In this document: positions 1-11,425 of the stretch, one piece after another
How positions within the stretch are numbered: the first letter of the stretch is position 1
Layout: each line of letters starts with the position of its first letter
Assembly: GCA_951813605.1 (NCBI GenBank)
Contig: OX638379.1
Span: 3,794,062 to 3,858,061, forward strand
DNA: 64,000 bases
Origin: an uncultured Bryobacterales bacterium
GTDB taxonomy: Bacteria > Acidobacteriota > Terriglobia > Bryobacterales > UBA6623
Direction of reading: 5' to 3'
Made by a program: the position numbers and the translations under genes
The notes under the pieces: generated by a model
The model's input: the letters and a program-made list of their open reading frames with translations, nothing else
What the model was told of the DNA's origin: nothing
The model's database searches: none

Positions 1-1646
1 ACGAATCCAATCGTGACTACCGTGCAAGTGATTGCAATTGCGAGCGTTAGGTATCGCCACTGCAACGCACTCCGCAGAACCGGCTGGTAGACGCTGCGGC
101 CGACCCACTCGAGCGACATCGAAAACGCATCGCAGACCCTGTCCCATGCGCGCACGAGGACGAAAGAAGCCTGCCTGCCCTGGTCTTTCCATCGATGTGC
201 CAAGTGGCCGGGGAGAATTAGAGTCGACTCTGCCAAAGAGAAGAAAAGTGTCGGCAAGACGACCAGTGGAATAGCCACCATTAGCTTGCCCTGCACTCCG
301 GTCACAAAGAACATTGGACAGAAAGCAACCATAGTGGTAACAACGCCGAAGACGACAGGGACGCAGACCTCTCGGGCTCCCTCAATAGCCCCGGCGAGTC
401 CCTGCTTTAGCTTGGCCTGCTTACTCTCAATGTTCTCCGCAACAACGATTGCGTCGTCAACCACAATGCCAAGGACTAAAATAAATGCCAGCAACGAGAT
501 CATATTGATCGTCACATCTAACACGGGCATCAATGCAAGAGCTCCGAGAAATGAAATCGGAATCCCGAGTGCCACCCAGAATGCGAGGTTCAGGCGCATG
601 AATAGTGCCAAGACAACGAATACCAGCACTAGCCCTGTTAAGCCATTCTCGACAAGCAATCCAGTCCGACTTCGCAGCGTATAAGCCCAGTCTTGCCAGG
701 TATCAATTTCAATTCCATCAGGCAACTTAGCCGACATTGTTTCGACATAGGCATACACTGCGTCAGCGATTTCGGGCGCGCTCTCATCGCCGACTCGGTA
801 AACGTTCAAGACAACCGCTGGGGAACCGTCAAATGTTGTTTCGCTGGTGTTGTCTTCGAAACCATCCACTACACCAGCGATGTCACCTAGGAGAATCTGC
901 GTGCCATCGGGACGCGTGACCAACGGCAGCCTCTCGAATTCGGCGGCTGAGGATGCGAGTCCATTGGTTCGAATCAAGATTTCGCCGCTTGACGTCGTGA
1001 CTGATCCACCCGGCAAGTTGACAGAGGACTGCCGAACTGCTCTTGCAATTCCATCGAAAGTGAGCCTCCATTGGCGTAACGCATTTTCTGACACTTCGAT
1101 CGAGATCTCGGAATTCGAAACGTTCACCAAGTCGACCTGAGACACTTCCGGAATAGACGTCAACTCATTGCGGGTCTGCTCTGCGATCTTCTTGAGCGTC
1201 GCAAGATCAGTACTTCCATATATCACGATACTAATAACCTCGACGCTCAGAGGTACGGCACGAACAATTGGTTGTTCAGCGTCGTCAGGAAAAGTTTCAA
1301 TCCCGTCGACATGCGACTTGATGTCTTCCCGAACCTTGTCCACATCGTATCCGGAACGGATGTCAACTACCGCTAGTCCCAAGCCCTCAAAGGCGGTCGT
1401 GGTGATTTTCTTTATCCCCTCGATACCTTGAATTGCTTCCTCGATAAGAATGGAAATGGATTGCTCGACTTCTGGCGGGGCAGCACCGCGATAGGAAACA
1501 GTGACAGTAACCACATCGAGCGTGACATTTGGGAACAGTGTTGAATTGATCTGGGAAATTGAAAGCGCTCCAGCTGCAACAATGATCAGCAATAATAGGT
1601 TGCCAACAACGCTGTTTCGCGTAAACCAGGCAATGAGTCCGTTCAC
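1..1646 (-). CDS. RND-family efflux transporter permease (AcrB/MexB-like), 3' end beyond window
   Basis: About 548 N-terminal residues of an inner-membrane resistance-nodulation-division pump are visible; the gene runs off the left edge. The translation starts MNGLIAWFTRNSVVGNLL with the first membrane helix at about residues 14-30, followed by the periplasmic porter domain and, near residue 410, the signature helix VVDDAIVVAENI of the proton-relay region. GTG at 1646 is chosen because an excellent Shine-Dalgarno (AGGAGG) lies a few bases upstream. Such pumps export drugs, lipids or metals by proton antiport, with a periplasmic adaptor and a TolC-like channel. No adaptor gene precedes it here, so partners must be elsewhere or downstream. 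The gene is visibly more AT-rich than most of the window, a possible sign of transfer. The substrate cannot be told. Confidence 0.9.
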   Translation of the reverse strand, partial: MNGLIAWFTRNSVVGNLLLLIIVAAGALSISQINSTLFPNVTLDVVTVTVSYRGAAPPEVEQSISILIEEAIQGIEGIKKITTTAFEGLGLAVVDIRSGYDVDKVREDIKSHVDGIETFPDDAEQPIVRAVPLSVEVISIVIYGSTDLATLKKIAEQTRNELTSIPEVSQVDLVNVSNSEISIEVSENALRQWRLTFDGIARAVRQSSVNLPGGSVTTSSGEILIRTNGLASSAAEFERLPLVTRPDGTQILLGDIAGVVDGFEDNTSETTFDGSPAVVLNVYRVGDESAPEIADAVYAYVETMSAKLPDGIEIDTWQDWAYTLRSRTGLLVENGLTGLVLVFVVLALFMRLNLAFWVALGIPISFLGALALMPVLDVTINMISLLAFILVLGIVVDDAIVVAENIESKQAKLKQGLAGAIEGAREVCVPVVFGVVTTMVAFCPMFFVTGVQGKLMVAIPLVVLPTLFFSLAESTLILPGHLAHRWKDQGRQASFVLVRAWDRVCDAFSMSLEWVGRSVYQPVLRSALQWRYLTLAIAITCTVVTIGF

Positions 1647-2831
1647 GAAGGCCTCCTAATTAATAGCGCTAGAATAATTCTCTGGAACGAGCTATTCGAT
1701 AGGGTTTGGAGAGCCAGAACATATCGCTCTATCCCCGAATCGATTCCAAGGATTAGGATTGGGCCTAGTGTCGTTCGTGAGTCGTTTCGCATGGTAGGAA
1801 AAAATTTTCATGACCTCCACTGCTGTCATTTGATTCATGGAAATCTAGCTGCGAACATGTTCGTGAAGCGGCAGGCAGTTTGCAGGCGAGATGCGTCGAT
1901 GCAATCGCGATCTCGTCGAGGCGATTGTAAGACAGTGTTGTTTTCGACGGGAGGCAGCAATATATCAGCAGAGCAAGGTATCTTGCCTGCTCGCCCAGCG
2001 GCGGGCAAGGAGATCCGATCTCTTGCAGCGGCTCTTGCGCTTCGCTGCTTGGTCCCGCTGCTCCAGCATCCGGTGTCGGCGGATGCCGGAGCCACCTGGG
2101 TCTCCGTCGTTCCAACCCAACCCTGCTGTTAGAGCCTGCTACCAGCGATATCGTTGACGGCGGCCCACATCGGGATCCGTGCCCTAGCTGCAGACACGTC
2201 TGGCCAACGCTCATTGCGGTTGGTTCAACGTCGGGGACTGCGTGGATCGCAGGCTTGAGGCGAGACCGCACCCCACCCGAAATGCAGCCCCCATGGATGA
2301 AAGCGCAGAATCCGGGCCGTTCATTGGCTCCGCAGGCGCATCGCTCTCTGGCATTTGCTGCCGGACCAGGCACGCCATGATATTTTAACGCAGGAATGCT
2401 TCATCAGCCGAAGACTCAGATCCTCGCGCGAAACTAGTGGCGACGACGTTCGCGGTCGACCCATCGCAGAGTTTATCGGGCCAGCCGAGCCTCCTTCACT
2501 CAAGCGGCGACCGACAAGCCTCAGGCGTTTTGCGATAGCCACGATGGCCCAGACAGTGCCCTGCTGCACCTGGGTCGCCGCTTGGGGCGCACAGCTCCCT
2601 GCGAACCCTCCGCTCAGCCGCCGAGCGCTATACCGGCTCGACGGGCCCTTTCAACACCCGGGGTGGATCAAGCGCAGCCCCCGCATCGGCGTTGATGTGG
2701 AATCCAGCTTCAACGCGGATTCTGGGGTCGAAATCGCTTTGCTAGTTGACCTTGCATCAGCTTTCGACTAGCTACTGAGTGCATGATCCTGAGCCTGCCC
2801 AGCGTTGCGTAAATCGGTGGTCGACTTCGAC
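1647..2831. other. Long intergenic region without a supportable gene
   Basis: About 1.2 kb. Open frames of 60-200 codons exist on both strands (for example 1765-2373 and 2321-2569 on minus, 2355-2771 on plus), but none shows a recognisable family, and their protein composition (many Arg, Ser, Cys, Pro) looks like chance translation of GC-rich DNA. The part near 1650-1760 is AT-rich and probably holds the promoter of the RND gene. A short minus-strand stretch around 2480-2570 faintly recalls a transposase helix but is too short to call. The region may be decayed accessory DNA. Confidence 0.5.
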
Positions 2832-2837
2832 TATACT
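2832..2837 (+). promoter_or_regulatory. Putative -10 element of ispH
   Basis: TATACT lies 19 nt before the ATG at 2857. No convincing -35 is seen at normal spacing. Its position implies that a GTG further upstream (2779) would fall outside the transcript, which supports the shorter IspH start. Confidence 0.45.
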
Positions 2838-2856
2838 GGCAGTACTCTTGGGGTTA

Positions 2857-3828
2857 ATGCTGTCCTCCAGTCCTGAAAAGTCTATCTTGCTGCTTAAGCC
2901 GCGCGGCTTTTGTGCAGGAGTGGTTCGGGCAATCGATATTGTCGAACTCGCCTTGCAGGCGTTCGGTCCGCCCATCTTTGTCCGCAAGGAAATCGTCCAC
3001 AACCGATTCGTCGTGCGCGACCTCGCTTCAAGAGGAGCGGTCTTCGTGGATTCGGTTGAGGACGTGCCGGTCGGATCGCGCTTGGTTTATAGCGCGCACG
3101 GCGTTGCGCCGACTGTGCGTCGGGCGGCGGACGGGCGAAATCTCCGTGTCATTGACGCGACGTGCCCGCTTGTCACAAAGGTTCATCTCGAAGCCATCAA
3201 GTTTGCTAAGTCTCATGGCACGATTCTGCTGATTGGGCACCGGGATCATGACGAAGTGACTGGGACAGTCGGTGAAGCGCCTGAGCAGACGATCATCGTT
3301 TCAACGCCGGCCGAAGCCGAGGCCGTGCAGATACCGGACGGTAACGTTGCCTATCTCACCCAGACCACGCTCGGCCTCGACGAGGCTCAATCGATCATCG
3401 ACGTGTTGAAACGGCGGTTTCCGCAAATCCAGGCGCCCCCGGCGAAGGACATCTGCTACGCGACAGAGAACCGCCAGATCGCAGTCAAGCATGTCGCCTC
3501 GAAGGCCGATCTGCTCTTGGTGGTTGGCTCGCAGAACAGTTCCAATTCAATGCGCATGGTTGAAGTGGGGGCACAGCGCGGCCTGCCTGGATACCTCATA
3601 GACGACGAGCAAGATATTGCCCCTGCCTGGCTCGAAGACACACGGACTGTTGCCGTTAGCGCCGGTGCCTCGGCACCCGAGTCGCTAGTGAAGAGAGTGC
3701 TGGAGCACTTGCAGGACATGGGATTCCATGACGTTGTCGAGGTAGAGGCTGTCGAGGAGAATGTCCATTTCCCGCTCCCGCCAGAATTGCGTCACGCGCA
3801 ACCGCTGACGCAGATCTCAATCGAGTAG
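2857..3828 (+). CDS. ispH: 4-hydroxy-3-methylbut-2-enyl diphosphate reductase (IspH/LytB)
   Basis: Last enzyme of the MEP pathway: it reduces HMBPP to IPP and DMAPP using a [4Fe-4S] cluster, in the cytoplasm. With the ATG at 2857 the protein has 323 residues, typical of the family. The three cluster cysteines are visible: C19 in KPRGFCAGV, C103 in DATCPLVTKVH and C200 in KDICYATENRQ. The YSAHGV and SNSMRMVEV motifs are also there. The open frame extends upstream to a GTG at 2779, but those extra 26 residues precede the IspH domain and the -10 box, so ATG 2857 is preferred. It stands alone between a gene-poor stretch and a pseudogene. Confidence 0.96.
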   Translation: MLSSSPEKSILLLKPRGFCAGVVRAIDIVELALQAFGPPIFVRKEIVHNRFVVRDLASRGAVFVDSVEDVPVGSRLVYSAHGVAPTVRRAADGRNLRVIDATCPLVTKVHLEAIKFAKSHGTILLIGHRDHDEVTGTVGEAPEQTIIVSTPAEAEAVQIPDGNVAYLTQTTLGLDEAQSIIDVLKRRFPQIQAPPAKDICYATENRQIAVKHVASKADLLLVVGSQNSSNSMRMVEVGAQRGLPGYLIDDEQDIAPAWLEDTRTVAVSAGASAPESLVKRVLEHLQDMGFHDVVEVEAVEENVHFPLPPELRHAQPLTQISIE

Positions 3829-4020
3829 CGGGCCTCGTCTCTGGCGAGAAGTGTGTTCGACTGGATGGCAATTCGATTGCACTGAGTTGGTTTCTCCGCA
3901 AATCCGGAGGGCGTCGGGTTGCTCCCGGCTTGGCAGTTGAACTGACTTGGTGGAAGCTGCCAGCGCACGTTGGCGAAGCGTACCTGGGCAAGAGCCCCTG
4001 GCCATAGGACAAGTTCCGGA

Positions 4021-6442
4021 ATGCGTGTTGGCAAGACCAGCACCTGCTGCCGACTCCTGTATCGGCTTATTGCGAGACCTATGGCTCGCGAGCCGGTCCG
4101 CACAGAGGTTACGACGCTGTGCGTAGCAATACGCGTTGCCGTGGTCGTGGCCATCGACTTGGCAGGAGAAGCGTCGGCTGGCTCCTTCCGGTCGTCGATG
4201 GAATCCCTGCAGGGTGCCGCCAGCGACGAGATCAGCCAGGTTGGCGGGGTTCCGGACGCAGTCTTCAGCGAATTGTCAAGGCTCCGTGAACCGCTGCGCT
4301 TCTCTGCAGGGGTTGAAGGGTATGCCGCCGAGCCAGCGTCCGGAGAGAGAATTCCGCTGTTCCGTGTGGATGTCGTCGGGGACGAGTCGTTGAGAGCCGG
4401 CATCGCATAGGGGTTGCCGGACCGTGGTGGTTTGGAAACGTCTCGACCCGTTTGGGTGAGCGATTCGGTGCGCGCCGATGTCGGAAATCGGATGCAGCTG
4501 GCCGTCAGCGACGGCATCGAGGAATTCACAGTCACGAGCGTATTGCGGGGCTCGTCCCTTCGGGCAGACTCGCTCGGGCCGATGGTCCTGAGGGACATTG
4601 CCCTGGCGCGGCGCGTGCTCGGCCGAGTGGGTCTTCTTGATCGGATCTATGTCGAAACCCCGGAGGGTGGCGACCGGGACTGGGAGTCGCTGATCCGTGA
4701 ACGACTCCCTCCTAGGCCAGGCTGGACACGGTCGGCGTTCGCTTCCGGCAGAACCGAAAGCTGTTGCGCTCGTTTCTCTGGAATCTCAGGGTTCCCAGCT
4801 ATACCGCGCTCATCGTCGGTGCGTTCTTGGTCTACAGCACTGTGTCCGTCTCGGTGGTTCGACGGCGGCCTCTGATCGGCGTCGCTCGGGCACTGGGAAT
4901 GTCGAGTGGAATGGCCCGAGCCGGTTTCCTGGTGGAAGGGCTCTTCTTCGGCGCTGCCGGCACGGCGCGTGGACTGGCTTTTGGGGAGGCCTAGCGCTCG
5001 GAGCTGTCCAGCTCATTGGCCAAACGGTGCAGTCGCTATAGATACGTGAGCAGTGCTCCAAGCGACATCGCCGTCCGTCCCTGGACCGTGGCGGCGGCGC
5101 TTTGATCGGGAATCGGTGTGTCGGTTGCGTCCGCTTCGCGGCCGGCCAACGAATCCGCGGCAGTGCCTCCGACTGACGCCATGGCCAGGGCCCGCCACGA
5201 CTACGAGGCGCAGGTCACCCGACGTTCCTGGGCAATTACGGGCCGCGTTTGCGCCGGAGTCTCAATCGGGCTCTGCTTCGTGCCTGCATGGGACTGGGTG
5301 CCCTATGCGGTCTCTGCCGCCGCCCTGAGGCTAGTAGCCTCGGCGGCGATGCTTGTTCCCCAGGCATCGATCGCGGCCATCCGACTGGCAACCCGTCCGT
5401 TGCTGCGAGCCCTCGGAACTGCCGCCGCTAGGTGCGCGCACACTTTCGCACTCCTTGTCGCGAACTGCAATGATTGTGGCGGCCCTTTCGACGGCGACAG
5501 CCATGCTGGTCAGCGTCGCAATCATGGTCGGCAGCATGCGCGACACGTTGCTGATTTGGATTGACAGTCAGTTACAAGCGGACCTCTATCTCCAGGCTGA
5601 AAGAAAGCCCGGCGAGGAGAATCCGCCGACCATGAGCGAGGAAGTTGCGATGAGAATCGAGTCGCTCCCGAGTGTCGAAGCGGTCGATCGAATTCGCAGC
5701 TACACGATCAGCTATTGAAGGCTGCCTGCGACGTTTGCGCTCGCCGACTTCCGTGTCTTTCGATCAAGATCAAGAACGAGGATGCTCGGAGGCACGGGCA
5801 GCGACGATGTCACGGCTCGTCTCGACGCAGAGCGCGATCGTAAGCGAATCATTCAGCAGCAAGCACAACACCCACGTATGAGATGTAATCTCGTTCCCCA
5901 TCGGCAACGGATCAGAGGACTTGGAGGTTGCGGGCGTGTGCTTCGACTATTCGTCGGAACGTGGGTACATCATTGGCCACGGGGGCGTTCTATTGAGGTT
6001 TCTGCCCGACACGACGCTTTCCGGCTGCGGAGCGCATCTCGTTCCCGGTGCGGACGTGGAGGGTTCGCGGTCGGAAGTGATCCGCGCTCTTGGAGGCCGC
6101 ACTCCGCAAGTCGCCCGAAACCGGGACGTCCGCAAGAGCGCAACCCCGGTCTTCGACAGGACATTCGCGATCACCTACGCTCCGGAAGCCGTGGCGGTCT
6201 TCGTCGCGTTTCTCGGCATGGCCGGCGCGCCGCTCGCGCCAGTCATCGACCGGAGGGCGGAGCTGGGAGCGCTGCAAGCCCTCGGCGGCTCTAAGAGCCA
6301 GGTCCGGAGTCTCGTGCTCACGCAGGCCGGGATGCTTCTCGCGGCAGCCAAGGATGGCCGCCGCGCCGAGTATAGACACCGCGACCGGAGTGGGGGCGAA
6401 CCATCCCATGACGATCACGCGGGCCTGGACACCGCCGAGTGA
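4021..6442 (+). pseudogene. Decayed FtsX/MacB-type ABC transporter permease
   Basis: Recognisable pieces of one large FtsX-domain permease occur in order but in different frames. They are: the N-terminus with RLIARPMAREPVRTEV and a membrane helix (4021-4408); a first periplasmic part (4414-4720) in the same frame but behind a TAG at 4408-4410; a helix block with NLRVPSYTALIVGAFLVYS (4764-4993) in another frame; further helices (5118-5450); the second core, AMIVAALSTATAMLVSVAIM, with DLYLQAERKPGEEN (5460-5718); and the C-terminal part, with FDYSSERGYIIGHGGV and FDRTFAITYAPEAVAVF (5921-6350). At least one stop and several frameshifts separate them, and the last helix is degraded just before mdh. 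Intact relatives export lipoproteins, peptides or antibiotics with a separate ATPase; no ATPase gene is adjacent. The gene is non-functional unless the sequence is wrong. Confidence 0.85.
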
Positions 6443-6444
6443 GA

Positions 6445-7380
6445 TCAGTAGCCGTTCTGGACTAGCACCGAGACAAGTTCTTCGACGGCATCGGCGCTTG
6501 CATCGAGCGCGGCCATTTCGCCGGAGTCGAGTTCTACCTCGTAGACATGCTCCAAGCCGTGAGCGCCAAGCTTGCATGGAACTCCGACGAAGATTCCGTT
6601 GCGACCGTACTCCCCTTCGAGGCGGGCGGCGCATGGCAGCACCTTGCGCTTGTCCTTGAGAATCGCGCCGACCATCTCGACTACGGACGAAGACGGCGCG
6701 TAGTAAGCGCTGCCGGTCTTGAGGTGCCCGACGATCTCGGCGCCGCCATCACGTGTGCGCTGAATGATCGCATCGAGCTGCTCGCGCGGGAGGATCTGGT
6801 CAACCGGAATGCCGGCGACGCTTGTGTAGCGGACCAGCGGGACCATCGTGTCGCCGTGTCCGCCGAGCACCATTGCGACAACGTTCTCCACCGAAACACC
6901 CGCGGCCTGCGCCAGGAAGGTCCGAAAGCGGGCGGTGTCGAGCACGCCGGCCATCCCGATCACGCGATTCCTCGAGAATCCGGATGTTTCGTACGCAACG
7001 TGGCACATCGCGTCAAGCGGGTTCGAAACGATGATCAGGATCGCGTTGGGCGAATACTTGACGGCCGACCCGATGCAGGACTTCACGATCGACGCATTCT
7101 TCAGCAACAGGTCGTCCCGGCTCATGCCGGGCTTGCGCGGAAAGCCGGCCGTCATGACGACCAAGTCGGAGTTCGCCGTGTCCTCGTAATCGTTCGTGCC
7201 GACGACCTGCACGTCGGAAGCCTCCATCGGGCACGCTTCGAGGATGTCCAGCGCCTTGCCTTGCGGCACGCCCTCGACGATATCGATCAAGGTGACGTCG
7301 GCCAGTTGCTTGTCGGCGATCCGCACCGCGCAACTCGCACCGACGTTCCCTGCGCCGATGACCGTAACTTTCTTTCGCAT
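6445..7380 (-). CDS. mdh: Malate dehydrogenase, NAD-dependent
   Basis: Interconverts malate and oxaloacetate in the TCA cycle. The 311-residue protein begins [18 protein letters not shown], the Rossmann dinucleotide motif. It carries the lactate/malate dehydrogenase features [20 protein letters not shown] (active-site loop with substrate-binding arginines), [10 protein letters not shown], and GGHGDTMVP with the catalytic histidine. The [10 protein letters not shown] loop is the malate-specific version of the LDH-like MDH group. The open frame continues upstream out of frame with icd, but ATG 7380 matches family length. It is the last gene of the sdhCAB-icd-mdh run, 20 nt after icd, so co-transcription is likely. 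It ends 3 nt from the decayed permease, which is read towards it. Confidence 0.96.
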   Translation of the reverse strand: MRKKVTVIGAGNVGASCAVRIADKQLADVTLIDIVEGVPQGKALDILEACPMEASDVQVVGTNDYEDTANSDLVVMTAGFPRKPGMSRDDLLLKNASIVKSCIGSAVKYSPNAILIIVSNPLDAMCHVAYETSGFSRNRVIGMAGVLDTARFRTFLAQAAGVSVENVVAMVLGGHGDTMVPLVRYTSVAGIPVDQILPREQLDAIIQRTRDGGAEIVGHLKTGSAYYAPSSSVVEMVGAILKDKRKVLPCAARLEGEYGRNGIFVGVPCKLGAHGLEHVYEVELDSGEMAALDASADAVEELVSVLVQNGY

Positions 7381-7400
7381 CTCGAGATCCTCCTGCTCCC

Positions 7401-8651
<1,251 letters not shown>

Positions 8652-8849
8652 AGAGATTCCAGTTTTCGTGGAAGGTTCCCGGCCTCAATTCCAAGAACGG
8701 CGGTTGAGATTAGGCGCTCGGGGGGCCGACCAGACGCAAGGCTCATCGTATCATCGCGGGGCCGCCACGGGCAACGCCTCGGCGCTAGCGATGAACCAAA
8801 GTCGCTAATGGCCGGTTGGCGTCCCCGCTGAAAGAAAGAAAGCAGTTTC

Positions 8850-9590
8850 CTACTTCTGGAAGACGCGAAAGATCTTCCGAAGCGGATCATAAAACTCATC
8901 GACCACTCGCTCCTTGAGCGGAATGATCGCATTGTCCGTGATCGTGATGTGCTCCGGACAGACCTTCGTGCAGCACTTTGTAATGTTGCAGTACCCGATG
9001 CCGCCGGCCTCGCGGAGCTCTCCGACACGGTGTTCGGCGTCGAGAGGGTGCATCTCGAGGGCCGCTACATGCACCAAGAAACGCGGACCAACGAATCGGT
9101 CGTGCATATGATGTTCCCGCAGGACGTGGCAGACGTCCTGGCAGAGAAAGCACTCGATGCACTTGCGGAACTCCTGCACGCGGTCGACATCTCGTTGCAG
9201 GATGCGCCACGTTCCGTCCTCGGCGTCCGGCGGCCGCGGGGAGAACTGCTTGATTCGCTTTTTTACAGCGAAGTTCCAAGAGACATCCGTCACCAGGTCC
9301 TTGACGACCGGAAAGGCTTGCATGGGTTCAATCGTGACAGGCTTGTCCAATGCAAGCTGGTTCAAGCGCGTCATGCACATCAGCTTCGGGGAACCGTTGA
9401 TTTCCGCCGAGCAAGAGCCGCACTTGCCGGCCTTGCAATTCCAGCGGACCGCCAAATCGTTGGCCTGTTCCGCCTGGATCCTATGCACGGCATCGAGCAC
9501 GACCATGCCTTCGGAAATCTCGCAATCGTAGTCCTGAAAACTCCCTGAGGTTGCATCGCCCCGCCAAACCCGGAATGTGACCGTCTGCAT
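8850..9590 (-). CDS. sdhB: Succinate dehydrogenase iron-sulfur subunit
   Basis: Electron-transfer subunit of complex II, carrying electrons from the SdhA flavin to quinone. All three cluster motifs are present: a plant-type [2Fe-2S] site in the N-terminal half (CKAGKCGSC followed by a cysteine in KLMCMTRL), a [4Fe-4S] site (CIECFLCQDVC) and a [3Fe-4S] site (CNITKCCTKVCPEH). Length is 246 residues from ATG 9590, chosen because GAGGAAA sits 6 nt before it. A GTG at 9605 overlapping the sdhA stop would add five residues. It is the third gene of the sdhCAB set. Confidence 0.95.
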   Translation of the reverse strand: MQTVTFRVWRGDATSGSFQDYDCEISEGMVVLDAVHRIQAEQANDLAVRWNCKAGKCGSCSAEINGSPKLMCMTRLNQLALDKPVTIEPMQAFPVVKDLVTDVSWNFAVKKRIKQFSPRPPDAEDGTWRILQRDVDRVQEFRKCIECFLCQDVCHVLREHHMHDRFVGPRFLVHVAALEMHPLDAEHRVGELREAGGIGYCNITKCCTKVCPEHITITDNAIIPLKERVVDEFYDPLRKIFRVFQK

Positions 9591-9601
9591 ATCTGCTTTC
9601 C

Positions 9602-11425
9602 TCACTTCTTTGCGTCGATAATCCGCTGCAGTTCATCGGGGACGGCTGCGATCGGCTCGCGCGAGACCTCGAGGCTGCCGTCCGGGTTCTTGCGAATCAC
9701 GATGTTCAGCTTCCCGAACGTCTCGTCCTTGTCCGGATAGTCGAGGCGGGCGTGGGCACCGCGGCTTTCCTTCCGTTCCAGCGCTGCCCTGGCAATCGCT
9801 TCCGAATACGCCAGAAGATTCCTCAGGTCCAGTGCCGTATGCCAGCCCGGGTTGTACGCTCGATTGCCGCTCACGGCAACGCGCCCCGCTCGTTTCCGCA
9901 GGCGGGCGATGCCTTCCAGTACGCCCTCCATCTCACGCTCGTTGCGGACAATCCCCACCTGCTCCTGCATCATTTCCTGGAGATCCTGCTGTATCTCGTA
10001 GGGGTTCTCGGCACCGTGCGGGCCGACGCCGCGGTCCAACGGCTCCAGTGCGACTCGCTGGACATCGGCGACCTGATCTCGCTGGATGTCGCCGGCCGCA
10101 TTCTCCTGGGCGTACCGAGCGGCGTACTCTCCGGCCCGCTTGCCGAATACGAGCAGGTCGGAAAGGGAATTCCCGCCAAGGCGATTGGCCCCGTGCAGGC
10201 CCGCAGCGCACTCACCCGCTGCGAAGAGCCCTGGAACGTCGGACATTTGCGAGTCCGCGTCCACGCGCACACCGCCCATCACGTAGTGCGTGGTCGGGCC
10301 GACCTCCATCGGCTCCTCGGTGATGTCGATGCCGGCTAGCTCTTTGAACTGGTGATACATGCTAGGGAGCTTGCGCTTGATGCGTTCTGCGGCATCGGGG
10401 AGTTTCTCCTTGATCCAGGCGATGTCCAGAAAGACACCGCCATGGGGACTGCCTCTCCCGTCCTTGATTTCCCGCACGATGCAGCGCGCCACGTGGTCTC
10501 TGGTCAACAATTCGGGCGGCCGCCGCGCCTCCTTGTCGCCTTGGGTGTACCGCCAGCCTTCTTCCTCGTTGTCGGCTGTCTGGTTGCGATACAGGGGCGG
10601 AATGTCGCTGAACATGAAACGCTCGCCCTGGGAGTTCCTTAGGACACCGCCTTCCCCGCGAACTCCTTCGGTCACGAGGATTCCTGCAACGCTCGGAGGC
10701 CAGACCATGCCCGTCGGGTGGAATTGGACGAACTCCATGTCGATGAGCGCCGCACCTGCGCGATAGGCCAGGGCGTGGCCGTCGCCTGTGTACTCCCAGC
10801 TGTTGCTGGTAATGCGAAACGCCTTCCCAATGCCGCCGGTCGCCAACACGACGGCCTTGGCACGAAACACCTTGAAGCCGCCACGGTCCCGGTCAAACGC
10901 AAAAGCACCGACGACGCGTTCCCCGTCTGCGAGGAGTTCGATCACGGCGCACTCCATGTGCACATCTATCCCCTGGTAAACGGCGTAATCCTGCAGCGTG
11001 CGAATCATCTCCAGGCCCGTTCGGTCTCCAACATGCGCGAGCCGCGGATAGGCGTGGCCACCGAAATTCCGCTGGAGGATCCGCCCGTCGGGCGCACGGT
11101 CAAACAGCGCCCCCCAAGCTTCGAGCTCGCGCACCCTCGCAGGAGCTTCTCTGGCGTGCAGCTCCGCCATGCGGCTGTTGTTGAGGTACTGACCGCCGCG
11201 CATCGTGTCGGCGAAGTGCGTCTCCCAGTCGTCACGGTCGTCGACATTCGCCAAGGCAGCAGCGATGCCGCCCTCGGCCATCACCGTATGCGCCTTGCCG
11301 AGCAGCGACTTGCAAACGAGGCCCACTGAAGCACCGTGAGCCCGCGCTTCGATGGCCGCCCGCAGTCCCGCCCCGCCGGCGCCAATCACAAGGACGTCGT
11401 GTTCGATCGGCTCGTACGCAGTCAC
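9602..11425 (-). CDS. sdhA: Succinate dehydrogenase flavoprotein subunit
   Basis: Catalytic subunit of complex II: oxidises succinate to fumarate using covalently bound FAD. The 607-residue protein starts MTAYEPIEHDVLVIGAGGAG (FAD-binding fold at residues 10-40). It contains HTVMAEGGIAAAL, where the histidine normally carries the flavin, MEFVQFHPTG with a substrate histidine, and HGANRLGGNSLSDLLVFG. The open frame extends far upstream, but that part is the wrong frame of sdhC. GTG 11425 is the likely start; it overlaps the sdhC stop by one base and has GGAGA just upstream. A fumarate reductase role is not excluded by sequence, but linkage to icd and mdh argues for aerobic TCA function. Confidence 0.95.
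   Translation of the reverse strand: MTAYEPIEHDVLVIGAGGAGLRAAIEARAHGASVGLVCKSLLGKAHTVMAEGGIAAALANVDDRDDWETHFADTMRGGQYLNNSRMAELHAREAPARVRELEAWGALFDRAPDGRILQRNFGGHAYPRLAHVGDRTGLEMIRTLQDYAVYQGIDVHMECAVIELLADGERVVGAFAFDRDRGGFKVFRAKAVVLATGGIGKAFRITSNSWEYTGDGHALAYRAGAALIDMEFVQFHPTGMVWPPSVAGILVTEGVRGEGGVLRNSQGERFMFSDIPPLYRNQTADNEEEGWRYTQGDKEARRPPELLTRDHVARCIVREIKDGRGSPHGGVFLDIAWIKEKLPDAAERIKRKLPSMYHQFKELAGIDITEEPMEVGPTTHYVMGGVRVDADSQMSDVPGLFAAGECAAGLHGANRLGGNSLSDLLVFGKRAGEYAARYAQENAAGDIQRDQVADVQRVALEPLDRGVGPHGAENPYEIQQDLQEMMQEQVGIVRNEREMEGVLEGIARLRKRAGRVAVSGNRAYNPGWHTALDLRNLLAYSEAIARAALERKESRGAHARLDYPDKDETFGKLNIVIRKNPDGSLEVSREPIAAVPDELQRIIDAKK

Noticed and set aside
1765..2373. 202-codon minus-strand frame as a gene
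   Set aside because: No ribosome binding site, no family resemblance and a cysteine- and serine-rich composition suggest chance.
2480..2570. Transposase-like helix on minus strand
   Set aside because: Only about 20 residues vaguely recall an IS1634 core; too short and surrounded by unrelated sequence.
2779..2856. Longer IspH from GTG 2779
   Set aside because: The extra residues lie before the IspH domain and upstream of the TATACT box.
3792..4598. 268-codon minus-strand frame
   Set aside because: Opposite to the decayed FtsX permease and the end of ispH; Ser/Arg-rich, no recognisable domain.
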